From contig WHVA01000177.1 in the NCBI GenBank assembly GCA_015179125.1, positions 1 through 64,000 of the forward strand: a stretch of DNA of 64,000 nucleotides, read 5' to 3'. Below, in pieces: positions 33,301 through 45,200 of this stretch. Position numbers and translations under genes: made by a program. The notes below the pieces were generated by a model. That model was not told where the DNA came from. It did not search any database and was given only the letters and a program-made list of their open reading frames with translations. The stretch comes from Gautieria morchelliformis (taxonomy: Eukaryota; Basidiomycota; Agaricomycetes; Gomphales; Gomphaceae). Numbering within the stretch: the stretch's first letter is position 1; every line of letters starts with the position of its first letter.

Positions 33301-35640
33301 GACCGATTGGAATCGACGCACAATGCTATCGTTATTCCCCGGCCCAAATAACCGTGTGAGTATCTTAAGATACAGCCCATCCAACAGGCTGAGGTGCGTG
33401 CTCTGCGATGCCAAAAGGATATCAAGTTGCTCGACAGGATCTAAACCCTTCAAGCCATCTCCTGTGACAAATAGACAAGCAGTGGATGCCCATTGAAATA
33501 GGCCTTCCGATTTATCGACTAATAATCTACACCAGGCTTTGTCGGGCCATTTCTGCTGGAGAGCCGGAATGTTACCCAGTTTGGCTTGCACAAAGAGGGA
33601 AATGTCCTCATTGGGGTTGGGGTCAATCTCCTTTATGGACCTGGAAAGCACGTGCTTCTTGCCAAGAAGAGCGTCCTGGATGTCTTGTTCGGCACGGGAG
33701 GTGATGAGAACGCGGAGGTTAGGCGGCAGTTCTGCAGCTTCGTTGCCAAGGACAGATAAGAGATTCTCACGAGATTTTATGTCTCCGCTCTCATCCAATG
33801 CATCAATAACGATCACCGTTGGTCCAACGGTCGCTAGCCCATGGGCGGCGTCTAGAATGAACTCCTGGAACTGCTGATGAGGTTTGCGTGTGGTCCGAAG
33901 GGCTCTCTGCTTTCCAACCACTGTCGCCAACGATGCTTTGCGTTGTGGGTCCAGATCAGCCAGATCACGAGCAATAGTGCTAAAGATATTGTCGGGGGAT
34001 CGCTCTGCCGGACGATGGCGGTCAAAACAGTACGACGATCCGAGACGTTTGAGCCTGGCAAATCGTCGAGCGACCTCGTGAGCAATTGCGGATTTGCCGG
34101 CACCTGCAACATCGTTCAAAAAAAATATCCCGGGGGTGTGGTCCGTATCCTGGTTGACCCAATCGCAGATCTCCCCAATAACTTTCTCGCGAGTACCCGG
34201 CAAACAGCCTTTTTTAGGATCGCATCCAGCTGACTCTGCATAGGGCATGTCATTAAGCTGAACTTCCCCGGCTGGTTGCAAGGTGTATTAGCCTGGAGAA
34301 AGGCACCAAATCAGAAAACTCGCCGATTTCGTCGACAACATTCAGAACACGTAGTACAGTGATTTCAGTATGAATCACGGCATGCTGTTGTAACTCCGAC
34401 TTGAGTCTGCTGAAAGATTCCTGGTATTGTTTGACCTTGCTGTCGACATCCGACACTAGATTTTTCGCGGTTCTTTTCCCTGAATGATGGTCAACAAAGG
34501 CTATCTCCACCTGACAGAGTGGGAACCAACATACAGAAGTTCTTGTTTTTGGCATAGTCGCGGATAAAATAACTACACTGTATCGTGCCAGTTGTCAAAG
34601 ACATGATAATTGGCTTGTGCGAATCAATTATCTTCAATGCCTCTGCCGAGTGGACAAACGTATAGGTGTCTCCAACGGTTTTCGCAAGCTCATTGATGCT
34701 ATCGTCCCGGTTCACCTGAGCAATGATCGTCTGGCCAGACGTCAGATATATCTATCCAGCTGGTGCATGTGATATGTCTACCTTGTGCGCAATAGACAGG
34801 ATAGACCATGCCATTTTGGCATAAGGATGGACCTAGAATAAAGCAAACCGTGTCCATGAGATAACCTGAGAGCCCCCCGGGTTTTGAACTATACCTCTGA
34901 GGCCTTATCCAGGATCTCGGTAAACAGCTTGACCTTTTCCAAGAGGGGACCCCAAGCCGCCGTTATCGGGATGACAGTATTGGTGGTGGAAGTGGCGCCG
35001 TCGACCACATCCCCTGCACCAATAAGCAGTGACGGCGCGAGGTTCATATTATCGACCACTTTCGCTTCGCTGACTGCTTCATTTAACTGGTCCTCCAGCA
35101 CGTTGTCGGAGGTCGCGAAAGACGAAATGGTGAACTCTAGGACAGTCTGAACCTCATGCATCTTCCCTGCCTTATCGGGTTTGCGCAGTCTGCGAGGAAC
35201 GACTGCTGTGTTCGATGATTAGGTGTGCACACAATCGTCGGGCGACGAGGACTGACCTCCTGTTGCTCCTTCTGCAACCAGTGACTCGATCCCCTCCTTT
35301 GCAAAGCCGATGTATTCATCACGTGTAAAGATACGGCGCCCGTAGACTTCGATTCCTAATACGGAGAGCCCATGCAAGCCGTTGCTGGGCATGGATTTAA
35401 GTCGCGTGAATGTAATAACATTGGAATTAAACGCACAAATAGAAGGACTCATTCCACGAGGCAGCATTGCCTCTCGCAGATACCGCAGTCTTCTTGACAT
35501 CGTTATCGACAAAGAGTTTTACGTAGTAGTTACCAGGACGTTTGCAGAACAGGCCGACATTGGGAAGGTGATCGCATTTCAGGCCTGTTGTCGACCGGCA
35601 AGAGTCAGTATGCAATAGGCAGCGCAAACGAAAGAGTCTT
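30391..35640 (-). CDS. NLR B: C2-NACHT-WD40 receptor-like protein with 14 WD repeats
   Basis: Paralogue of NLR A with the same exon order. C2 exons are near 35436-35584 (YYVKLFVDNDVKKTA, ASWNESFYL) and 35270-35385. A helical exon at about 34889-35180 begins RRLRKPDKAGK. The next helical exon (NRDDSINELAKTVGD) lies near 34540-34730 and ends at a GTATGT donor, followed by the KRTAKNLVSDVDSKV exon. NACHT spans about 34280-32746 with Walker A DVAGAGKSA (GAGKS) and Walker B VIVIDALDESG. The WD40 exon is 30674-32696 and the C-terminal exon is 30391-30602 (LLFWIPPWSQVGLWRPANT, stop 30391-30393). Introns at 32697-32745 and 30603-30673 are inferred from GTGAGT/CAG and GTCAGG/CAG. Taken without the last splice, the WD frame would end at TAG 30657; the conserved tail argues for splicing. 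The gene appears intact. The start codon is unresolved. Confidence 0.86.
30690..32480 (-). repeat. WD40-coding tandem array of NLR B, 129-bp unit, 14 copies
   Basis: Fourteen consecutive 43-codon units (one has lost a codon: NCVSVAF in unit 11) share the core SVAFSHDGKRIVSGS..NTIRVWNADTGELISAPFEGH almost unchanged. Differences fall mainly on two sites. One is the two or three residues after GHT (EW, HI, AG, DS, HI, SF, HC, HW, RG, SF, NC, HS, DS, GY in order). The other is the triplet before TIRVW (FDK, DDN, HDN, VDT, SDN, GDN, YDS, VDT, VDT, GDN, SDN, SDN, DDN, YDN). Two units have RVC for RVW. Confidence 0.92.
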
Positions 35641-36475
35641 TCCAGCAACTTGGATTCCTGCAGGAACGCTTCGGGGTGGAGAGTCAACAGTTGGCTCACT
35701 AGAGAAGCGATCGTGGACTTACGGTGCTGTCACAGTGCCCTCAACGTTGTTCATTGTTCGCAGTGTTCGAGGTGGGGGGTAGGCGGAAAACGACGAGAGG
35801 CGCCGACGAACTCCGCACTTCGGATCTGTCATCGACGACATGGCGTGCGTGACTCACATTCCCACGTGTTCCCGGGGCGTCCAGGCTCAGACGCGGCCGC
35901 CTTAGCACTCAGGTGCGTCGACGTGAAGTAGGTACTCGGCCATATTCGTATAAGTACAGCTGGTCCGTGTCTGAGAGGCAACAAGGGTACATATCGTGTC
36001 GTGCATTGCAGTGAGTGAGCTCCGTGCACCTGGGCAAGTTTCGTGGATACATTGTCGCGCCCCAACAGAGTCGGTCCATCTCCCCTGCCAACTTGTCCAG
36101 CCAGTCTAGACCCTACAATGCCCCACGTCGCGCTTCAGCACACAGCGACCGTATAGTCCCCAAGGACTTCTCCAAATCCTGTCAAGCCCCGAGCCTGAGG
36201 GCGTCCATGGCCGTTCCAGTACCAATCCGCCCGCAAATGGCTCACCCTCCGTTCCCCGCCGGCGTGTCCCTCTATGACCCCGCAACCCTGCTGTCTTCAC
36301 GTGTGTTTCACCAGCCCCGTCAGCCAAAGCCAAATCCAGCCACTTCCAAGCCCCATACCCAGCACAAGCCCTAAACCTCCAAAGACTACAACAAATCGGC
36401 TTTCTGGCACCCTCACAAAATATAGTGCCACCCTCATAATGGTAGCTCCAAAAATCCCGAGCCCAATCGTCCGCG
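35641..36475. other. Upstream flank of NLR B, homologous to 21205-22275
   Basis: No coding claim. It is the counterpart of the NLR A upstream flank and is shorter by small deletions. It probably contains the NLR B promoter and first exon. Confidence 0.55.
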
Positions 36476-36529
36476 GCGGAATAAGCTCCGATTCGATTCT
36501 TTTCACTCGTCTCCTGTCCGTCTGCCAGT

Positions 36530-36790
36530 GGCATTTCCGCACTAACCCCGCACCCTCCAGCGGCGCCGTATTCTCCGTCAGCGTCTCAGCCGACGGCTGC
36601 TACCTCGCGACTGGGTCCCAACGAGGCTCGGCGCAGATATACGACACGGTCACCGGGCAAAGGACATGGTGAGTGATCGTCTCATCGTTCGCTTTGTCTC
36701 CCCTGAACCTCCCCTCGGACAAAGCGTGCTCGTCCATGGTCTCGGTCTCGGCCACCTCGACATCTTTAGCCCCGACGGGCGCTTCCAATG
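36530..36790 (+). pseudogene. Relic of a Tup1-like WD40 co-repressor gene
   Basis: SVSADGCYLATGSQRGSAQI then YDTVTGQRTW (36577-36672) resembles the first WD blade of Tup1/Groucho-type repressors (ADGKYLATG...AQIYDTKTG). It is followed by a GTGAGT donor. A second piece, HLDIFSPDGRF, is readable near 36750-36787 but ends in TGA, and the rest of the propeller is missing. I call it a decayed fragment rather than a gene. Confidence 0.4.
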
Positions 36791-38290
36791 ACAGGATTAG
36801 GGTGCGAAGACAAAGGAAGGGGAACGGGGCGTGCGCACCCCTTGGGGTGCGTTCTCATCTGTGTTACTCGTTGTGATCCGTTCCTGTCCCTCTTTCTCCC
36901 CATGGTCCCTTTTGCGTTTCCTTTGGTGTCCCTCTTTGGGTTCTCTTTGCGATGCGTGGCTTATTCGGATGGTCCTTTATCACGTCCAATTCGAGACGTG
37001 TGTGTGCAATGGCCGGGTTCAGATGTTTTCCTTTGTGATACATTCCTTCGTGAGTCTTGACACACGTCTCCAAGTTCCGGTATCGTCCAGCGCCACCTTT
37101 GCGTTGCCTGCGGCTGGAACTTGCGCTGTGAACGTGTGCTACTCAGCGTGATAATAAGCCGGTCTACCAGCAGAGATCAGCGACACTTTGGGTCACACTG
37201 CCGACGTGTATGACAGACTGACGATGCGGGTGTATTTGGAGGCAAGTGTTGGGGGCTGTCTTCGGCGGGACAAGGTAAAGCCATGGAGGGAACTGAGCGT
37301 CAGTAATTCTTCTGAGCACGACGCCCAACCTGTAAGCGACATCGTTCTGCGGCGGATGCGAGTCCGCATCGTCAACGCGTTGAGCACTTCAAGTAATGCA
37401 GCGTGAACGCACGCTTGTCGACCACCGGTATGGCATTATGGCACCAGCGTACCTCGAGTGCATCCTGGTTTCTTATCCTGCAACACTCACCGCCTCAGCA
37501 TCGCTATTACTTACACTCTCTCAGATACGTACATGAGACTGGCAGGCTACAGAGCGCATACGGGGATCTGCAGCTGCAACAGAGACTAGAGGGGAGAGGG
37601 TAGGGATAGGACAAAGAGACACGCAAAAGCGCCAGGCGCAACGATACCCACGTCTAATCAGGCACGGACACGCCCGGGGCATCGCCCATGGAGCACAAGT
37701 GGGGATAGAGAAGGAAAGGATAGATAGACACTCCTACATAGGGCACTGCCCCAGAATCCTGCGCATTGGGTAGACTAGGGCGTGAGCGTATGGTGGCCTC
37801 GATTCAGGACTCTGCAGACCGTCGTGCGTGATTGACCGTTAGCCAGGAGTTGCAACGTCCGATGTACTGTCGATGTCGCCTGCCCATATAGTGTGTATCT
37901 GGGAAGGTCAGCACCAACGTTCTTCGTAAACCATCGTCAGTATTCCTCACAGATCATACCCGACCCTTACATAATTCACCGGTGCGTACATTTACACCGC
38001 CAGTGTGATGAGTCGCAACCGAATTGAGATGACTAAGGGGTAATGCGGCACCGGGCGCTGCCGAGAGCCGAGAATAGAAACAGGGTTGAATTCGAAGATC
38101 GGGTGGTTTGGCTTGCAAGCTTCGGGGCTTCTGCTTCCTAGGCTGATGCGTGCCTTGTGGCGTGGCATAGAAGTGGTCTGGGCGCTTGACGTGACTCGAG
38201 TATCAATCCATTTGATCGCCGATCGATCACTGCGATCACGATCGGCTAAATGCGCGCGTTGTGGCGGTACACATACGTCACTGATGCGAT
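36791..38290. other. No recognisable gene
   Basis: Short GC-rich frames only. Nothing assignable until the promoter of the small secreted peptide gene. Confidence 0.4.
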
Positions 38291-38294
38291 GCTC

Positions 38295-38303
38295 TATATA
38301 TAA
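38295..38303 (+). promoter_or_regulatory. TATA box of the small secreted peptide gene
   Basis: TATATATAA lies 73 bases upstream of the ATG at 38376, a usual spacing for a fungal TATA-driven gene. Confidence 0.55.
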
Positions 38304-38375
38304 GGCAGTCGAGCGACTCTAGTCTGGGCGGTACCCTCATTTCCCCACTACCCCGTCACTCGACTAGCACTCACC

Positions 38376-38501
38376 ATGCGCGTCATCTTCACCTCACTCG
38401 TCAGTGTGTTCCTCCTCGCTACCCTCGCACGCGACGATGTTGCAGGCGACGAGCTCGAAGACCCAGACAGTACCCAGTTCGATCCCACCACCTGGTTCTA
38501 G
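38376..38501 (+). CDS. Small secreted peptide, 41 residues
   Basis: ATG at 38376 in the context CTCACCATGC, with the stop TAG at 38499-38501. The first 18 residues (MRVIFTSLVSVFLLATLA) are a textbook signal peptide. The remaining 23 are acidic (8 Asp/Glu) and end DPTTWF, with no cysteine. It does not end in a CaaX box, so it is not a basidiomycete lipopeptide pheromone precursor. A TATA box lies 73 bases upstream of the ATG. No homologue is known to me. The product could be a secreted signal or effector-like peptide, or the first exon of a longer gene. The shortness of the frame is the main doubt. Confidence 0.55.
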   Translation: MRVIFTSLVSVFLLATLARDDVAGDELEDPDSTQFDPTTWF

Positions 38502-39256
38502 GTCGAGTGTCGACATTCTCGCAGTTTGAGTGTGGTGCTGTGAGCTGTCTTTGTTATTGCCAGCCCGCTGCGCCCATTCTCCATCCCACCAACCACCCGT
38601 CCATCCTCTTCGTGTACTATATATTTAGTCCCTTCGAGGAAAAGGTGTCGTTCTCGTCGTCTTCATATCCTCTCTGTATCTCCCGCCGCCGTGTTAGTAT
38701 TGGTATCCGTATTTGTCCCCATATTTCATGTCATAATGATCTGAACCCACCCCATCTCTCTCACGTTCCCCATTCGGTCATAATCTCATTCACTTTCATT
38801 CCCTCCACAATGTCAACCCCGCCGCCAATCCCAAATTTATATAAATATCAAACTTGACTCCGCACACATTTCGCCTGTCTCTTGCACAATGAGCATTATA
38901 TAATCAACCCGCACGCTTGCGATCGTTATATTCGACACAGCGAGCAGGGCAGCCACCGACGGAGCACAACCAGAGTGGATAGCGGCAGTGTGAGAGCAAG
39001 AACTCGGATCTCGAGCGAAGCGTGGGATAATATATTAGCTAAGGCGCCTACGTATTCGCCGGTGAATTCTGCCTGGCCATGCCGGCCACGTGTCCCGAGC
39101 GTGATCTGGTCCTTCGGCTACGGCGTTCCTGGCTACGCCTTATGTCACTTTCTGGCTTCTTCCCTTCTCTTGCTTCTGTCCCTGTCGTGCTTCTGTTGTC
39201 GGAATTTGGCGCTGGGTGCTTCCAATATCACACGCAGCCAACAGCTCGCTTTCCCA
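38502..39256. other. No recognisable gene
   Basis: Probable 3' flank of the peptide gene, then intergenic sequence up to the stop of the minus-strand secreted-protein gene. A plus-strand frame of 130 codons at 38882-39274 is not family-like. Confidence 0.4.
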
Positions 39257-39391
39257 TTAGATGCACTGAGCTAGATAGCAATGGTGATCAGTAATTACAT
39301 CGCTCAAGTATGTTTGGCCAAGGTACTTACAGGAGAAGTTGCCATAGCTCGTCGAGGTTATCTTCCAGAACAAACGTCAGCATCTCTCAAC

Positions 39392-40694
39392 TAGTGTTCT
39401 GCAAAGCCCGGCTTCAGCCGCGGCCTAAGCCGGAGCCGGGCCCCCAAAAGCCGGGCCGAGCCGGGCCAAAGCCGTCCTGAGGCCGGGATCTAGGGCCCGG
39501 CTTGAGTTTTGAGAGCCCGAGCCGAGCCCTGAAGCCGCGGCTTTTGGGCGCTTACCCGGTATGCACTGTTCGGGTGGCAAGCGGCACTCAGGTAGCTAAT
39601 TTGAGTATCTCCTGTACTCTATTGGTTGAGTTTGAAAAAATTTCTGTCTGCTGCTCACTGCCATGCCCTTGCCCTGTATCCAGGACCCCAGCGATGCGGA
39701 CGAGGTTCAGCTGCTCCCTATCAAGAGTGCCCGTTCGGGCCGAACGCTAAAGCCAAGCGCCGCACTGAAGGATCCCGATAATGTGGCCAATGTTCTTGGT
39801 CAACGCAAGCATGCCAAGGTCGTGACTAAGGTGGTAGAAACTACTGACCAACATAAAAATAAAAAACAAAAGACTATTGTTGAGCCGGCCCTGGTGATCG
39901 AGCCAAATGCAAGGACCGTTGCCAAGCCTACTGATTTCAGTAGTACTGAAATGGTTACGAATAAGGAATCTGGTGGCATTACTGGTGAGTCATATATTTG
40001 CATAGAATATTGTCTATCTATTGATCTAAGATTCAGGTACTCAAAGCAAGGCTACACCGGGGACTTCAGCCATACAAGATAAGATAGTCCAGGGAGCTCC
40101 GGCTCGCCCTGACGGCTGGCTCAAGGATCTAGATGCGGTAGAGGGCTTACCTGACACGGAGATCAAGTCCAAAGATCGTACTTTGGATACACGTTATTTT
40201 TTCGATAATCTACACATTGAGGAAGGTAAAAAAATTATTGACTGCAAATTGTGCCGGTGAGTCAGGTCTCCTCCATGGCAGGCAAATGAGGACTATATTA
40301 TTTGTAGGAAAAATGACCGACAAAAAATAACTTATGTATTCGAAGTAAGTACACTTCGCCGGCACATGCAAGCCTCGCGCCAGGTAAGCCTTCATAATGA
40401 ATTGTAGCTCAGTCTGATCTTCTTGGCACAGGCTCAATACAGAGCTTGTGGAGGGGGAGAGCGAAGTTGATATAGAATACGACTAGCTAGTTAAAAGTAC
40501 ATAGAATTTCCACTTCGGCGTTGCATCCCCTCGGTCGATATTTCCCACTGAAGAGCCCCGGCTTAAGCCGGGCCAAGCCCGAGCCGAGCCCAAGCCGGCA
40601 CTCAGGGCCCGGCCCTGAATTCTGTGAGCCCGAGCCGGCATGAGCCGAGCCGAAGCCGGGGCTTTTGAGCCGAGCCGGGCTTTGCAGAACACTA
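39392..40694 (+). mobile_element. hAT transposon derivative with 8-bp target duplication
   Basis: The terminal inverted repeats are TAGTGTTCTGCAAAGC at 39392 and GCTTTGCAGAACACTA ending at 40694; the similarity extends inward through CCGGCT. The 8-bp target duplication CTCTCAAC is perfect (39384-39391 and 40695-40702), as expected for hAT. About 150 bp inside each end are packed with AGCCCGGC/GAGCCG motifs in both orientations, the usual subterminal transposase-binding type of repeat. At 1303 bp it is too short for a full hAT transposase, which makes it an internal-deletion derivative. It lies in an intron of the secreted-protein gene. Confidence 0.9.
39663..40470 (+). pseudogene. hAT transposase N-terminal (BED zinc finger) fragment
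   Basis: Starts at ATG 39663. After a basic region, exons join across three small introns (from GTGAGT near 39985 to AG 40036; 40258-40308; 40384-40432). The later part reads RYFFDNLHIEEGKKIIDCKL, then CR, KNDRQKITYVFEVST, LRRHMQAS: a BED-type zinc finger (CxLC, then LRRHM), as in hAT transposases. After QYRACGGG the frame stops within 40 bases. The catalytic and dimerisation domains have been deleted, leaving a possible DNA-binding-only product. Confidence 0.65.
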
Positions 40695-42239
40695 CTCTCA
40701 ACTTAACACGCAGATATGTGAAGGGAAGGGAACAACTTACACTGTCTGTCAGGGTCGCATTGTCCGACCTTTGATCGGCTGGCAGCTCAGAATCGACTTC
40801 CAGGTCCCATTTGAAATGGCCGTCTCTGCGGCTCGGGTAGTTAAACCACACATATCCAGTGTAGAAGCCTGGGACAGTGGCAGTGGCTTCGCCGGTACAG
40901 GTTGTGACGTTTAGCTATGTCCAGAGTGAGTAGAAGAAAGGATGGTAGATAGAGTAAAATAGGTGACACACGTCTATGTTGCACGGGCCAGGTTTCGAAG
41001 CATGTGCAGTAATAGTGATGGTGGTTGTCTTGTTATCAGTAGTGGTATGGCTATCCCCTTGTGCCAAGTCCGATTGGATAGTGAGGCTTTCTGAATATGC
41101 CACGTTGTGCGCCGCATGTATTTGAGTAGGTTGTATGACAATTATGTGAGAGGGACTCCTTTTGCACTCCGACCACCACCATCGCCCGGGCGCTTAACAA
41201 ATTCCTACCGCTTTGCTCGTAGATACCTAGCCACGAACGCTCTTAGAGCCCATCCATAACCAAAAAGACACCTAGACGAGACTGGGCCACGATGCCGCCC
41301 GGATCGTCGACAAATGGGCCGAGGGGCCGCGTCACGCCCACCACAAGGGCAACACACACCTCCACACCCACGCCCACCCTGGCACAAGCGAAGGTGGACA
41401 GCCAGGGTAGGATACATCAGAAGACACCCACAAGCCAGGAGAAGAACACGGAACGGGGGGATGAAGCAGGCCAGCCGGTCGAAAAGCGGCCCTCAGCCGG
41501 CCGACCTACCACGAGGGGCACAGTCGCAGAGACGGAGACGCTTGCGCGAGAGGAGATAAGGGACTTACCCGGGCAGGAAATAATGGACATAGAAGGAGGT
41601 AAGCATTACCTAGAGCGCACATTACTGACTGTCCCAGGAGCACCATGGACGATCAAGGCACTAGTCACAGCCATTCTCCAAGTTACTCAGTACAAAGGCA
41701 TGACGCGACAAACGACCAACACACTTCGATCCATAGCGTTCGTCCTAGAGCGGCTAGATGACACCAAAGGGGATAGGATAGCTGACAGAGTGAGGATGCA
41801 GCTAAAGGAGGAAGGGAACACTCTTGAGACGACGCTAAAGGAGGCTGCAGCCCTCATAGGAAAGGCCACGGTCGCGGCTGAACTGGCAGCCCAAGCCTCC
41901 CAGAGCATCACAGAAGGAGCAGAGGCGGCCCTATTTTTTTATTTTTTTATTTTTATTTTATATCCAATTTATCGTCTTTTGGGGCACGGCCCTATGTAAG
42001 ACGCATGTACATATCCCCGGTCTACATGTTTTCTGTCCAGCCTATCCTTCTCGATCTCCACTTGTGCTCGTCGGGCTGTGCCCTGAGCATGTCCGTGCCT
42101 CCGGTGGCGAGGTGTGCGTGTTGTGTCCTTCTCTACTGCTCTACGTCTACGTCCTCCTCTTCACTTGCTTCCCTCTCCCGCTTGGCCTGGTTTAGGCCCT
42201 CCCATCGATTCACCGGGTCCTTGATCGCTTGTCTTCTCC

Positions 42240-45200
42240 TTAGTTCCTGCCTTGCCCTCCTGCTTCCCCTCTCGTGTTCCAGTCTCCGTGCATTTGTTTG
42301 AACCTTCCCGTGCTCTGGATGTACCTGAACAGCCCTTTCATCGCTTTCGGTTTTGTAAGGAGCGTGTTGGCTGCTGTTGCTGTTCTCCGGAGCGTTCTTT
42401 CAAGCTCGCTGCGTTGGGTTTTGTAGGCTGGACATCGAAAAAGGAAGTGGTGCACTGTTTCGTCGGCGCCTCTGCATGCTGCGCAAGTCGGTGAGTCTGC
42501 TTTTCCTATGCGGTACAGGTGTTTGTTTAATGCAATGTGTCCTGTCCTTAGCTGGATGAGGAGCGTTGCTTTTCTTCGCGGCATGCCTGCTGTCAGCCTT
42601 GCGAATGCTATGGACGGCATCGATTTGTCGATCCTGTGCGCTATTCCAGCCCTCGGCGATTTTTCAAACAGCTCTCTGGCCTTCCCTTTGGGCTCCTTTT
42701 GGTGCCACTGTAGCTCTGCGGCTTTGCTCCACGGCAGAACGCCCCTGCACTCTATCGGCACGTGTCTCTCCTTGCTGCTGTCGCCTCCCGCCGCCTTCTT
42801 CGCCTCCTCGTCGGCTCTCTCATTCCCCTTGATGCACTTGTGGCCCGGGGTCCACCTCATGGTCACCTCCGTCCCCTGCCTTCTCTGTACTAGTCCCTCT
42901 ATCTGGCGGTGCAGCGCGCAGACCATGTATTGTGCCGGGATCTGCTTGTCTTTTATCGTCGTTAGTATGGCCTCTTGCCTGTCCAGCCCTATGGTGTATC
43001 TTTGGCTGCGCTCTGTGTATAGAAGCTTCGCCCCCATGGCGGCTCGGAGCAGCTCCGCCTCGAAGACCGTGTGTTGCTCTTCGGTGCCTAGGTAGAGTCT
43101 GACTGCCTGTACCTCTACTCCCCCCTTGTATAGAACCGCTGCCGCTCCTACACCTCCATCGACGCACGATCCGTCGGTGTATACCTGAATCTGTGCAGTG
43201 TTGCTCCTCATCTCTGCCATGGCTAGTTCCTCTTTGTGTGGTATGCGGATTTTGAACGACGGTGCCCACTTTGGGCTCTGGGTTACCGTTTGTATTTTCT
43301 CCATCTTACCTGGCTGCAGTGCGTACGTGTGCATGATCTCATGGAAAGGCGTTCTGTGCCTTTTGACATATCTCGCTGCCGCTCTCTGCACTCTGGCGGC
43401 CAGTGGGTGCTTGTCTGGGAGGCAAGCTAGGCGCACGGCCGCTCTGTGTACTGTCTTGTCCACCAGGAGCTGAAATGGCAGTAGGTTAGCGTGGGCATCG
43501 AGGATATCACTTGCCGTGGTGCTCATCGCTCCCGTTATTGCGAGTGCTGCTTGTCTCTGGACCCGAGCTAGCTTGTTGATGTGTCCTTTCGTTCCTCTAC
43601 TACGTGTGGACTCTGGCAAGAGGAAGGCGTCAGCTGCGTATAGAAGCTTTGGGACTGGGACTGTGAGGTAGTATAGTCTCATCTGTTTGGCCGGGACGCC
43701 TTTAGTGGGCTTCGCCAGTCTCTTGTATTGTTCGATGAATCTGCTGGATTTTTGGAGAGCATGATTGGCTTGCTCCTTGAATCGCAGTTCCTGATCTATG
43801 ATGATCCCGTGGAACTTGTGTGACTGAGCCGGTTTGACCGTGCGCTGTCCCAGGCTTATTGAGGGCCTCTTTACTGGTTTGGTCTTCCTTTCCTTTGTGG
43901 GGTCAGGTTCCCTCTTCCTGGTCAGTCCCATTAGCCCGAACTTTTCTATAGCGAATGTGCACTCATGTGTTCGCGCCCATTCCAGCGCCCCCCCAGCTCT
44001 GGTCATTATTCTCTCCAGCTTCTTGAAGGTGCTTGCCATGTCTCTCCCCTCCACTAGTACGGTTGTGTCGTCCACGAAGCCTATGCAGTCCTCGCCGTTC
44101 CTCTTTCGGACTACCTTGATCAGGCTCGCATTGTAGTATTGATAGGCTATGGCCGATAGGGGGCACCCCTGGTCCATGCCATCGATGCAGTGCTGTAGTC
44201 GTCCAGTTGTACGGTGGTTCTGCGCCCTTGGACTTTTCTTTTTATCCATTCGGTATATTCTTTGGGGATACCTTGCACGCGCATGTTGTGTATAAGTGTG
44301 GTTAGTATAACGCTTGGGAATGCTCCTTTGATATCGAGAAATAGCACACCCAATGTATTCCCTTTCCTCCATGTGTCTTTCGCAGTCGCTAACACGTGGT
44401 GGATCACGTCGGTTGTTGTGCGGCCTGGTCTACATCCATAGTGGTTGCTCGGCAGGAGGTTGTACCTCTCCGTGTTCTTGACCAAGTCTTCCGTGACGCA
44501 TGCCGACAGCACTTTTCCCAAAGTGTCTAGTAATGTGATTGGTCTGTACGCGCCTGGGATGGTGTAATCTTTTTTCCCTGGTTTGCGGAGTACCTTGGTG
44601 ATGGAGTCCCGCCATTCGCTGGGGTATATCTCTAGGCTGAACGTCGCGCGGAATAGTGGTCCTATATAGCGTAGGAGCATGTCAGCAATCTGTTTGATCA
44701 CTGAGTTCGGGATACCGTTGGCTCCTGGCGCTTTGAACGCGTTCAGCTTTTCTATCGCTCTGCGTATCTGCTCGTCCGTGATCTCCTCATAGTCGAACAC
44801 GGGGGGTGGGTAATCCTCTTCTGCGGCTGGTCCAGAGCTAGTTGTCATGTCTGGGAAGAAATTCTTGAAGAGCATTGAGGCTTTGTCTTCGTTGGACTCT
44901 GCTATCCATTGCTCGCCATTGCCGTGTTTGGAAGTGAGCTTTGGGACTCGCGTTCGTCCCCCGTCCGTTGGGTCGCTCGATGCGTACTTGTGGACTGTCC
45001 ATACCGTCTTTTGGTTGACATGCTCTAAGAAATCTTCCCAGTGCTCTCTTTTGGAGCTTGCTATTGCTTCCGCGTACTTGTTCGTGGCCTCCTTGTACTT
45101 CGCGTGTGATTCGTGTGCGTGGTCCACTCTGTGCTTGTATGCCTGTCTCCCTGTTTTCCTCATCTCTGTTCTGAGCTTGGTCAGATTTAGGGACCACCAG

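Larger units (their letters stand above)
39257..41141 (-). pseudogene. 3' exons of a secreted beta-pore-forming (ETX/aerolysin-like) protein gene, split by insertions
   Basis: The minus-strand exons are 40972 to about 41112 (Thr/Ser-rich strand region), 40741-40914 (contains GYVWFNY and a Trp-rich strand pattern) and 39361 downward (short cysteine-containing C terminus, stop near 39257). Introns are 40915-40971 (GTGTGT..TAG) and 40740 down to 39362 (GTAAGT..AAG). The second intron is long only because the hAT element at 39392-40694 sits inside it. The alternating Thr/Ser strands and the Trp/Tyr motif resemble secreted ETX/aerolysin-type proteins of Agaricomycetes. At 41142 the gene is cut by LINE2; its 5' part is probably the signal-peptide exons at 58940-59375. 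As it stands it cannot make a full product. Confidence 0.42.

Noticed and set aside
38376..38501. Mating pheromone precursor
   Set aside because: The peptide has a secretion signal and ends DPTTWF. Basidiomycete pheromone precursors lack a classical signal peptide and end in a CaaX box.
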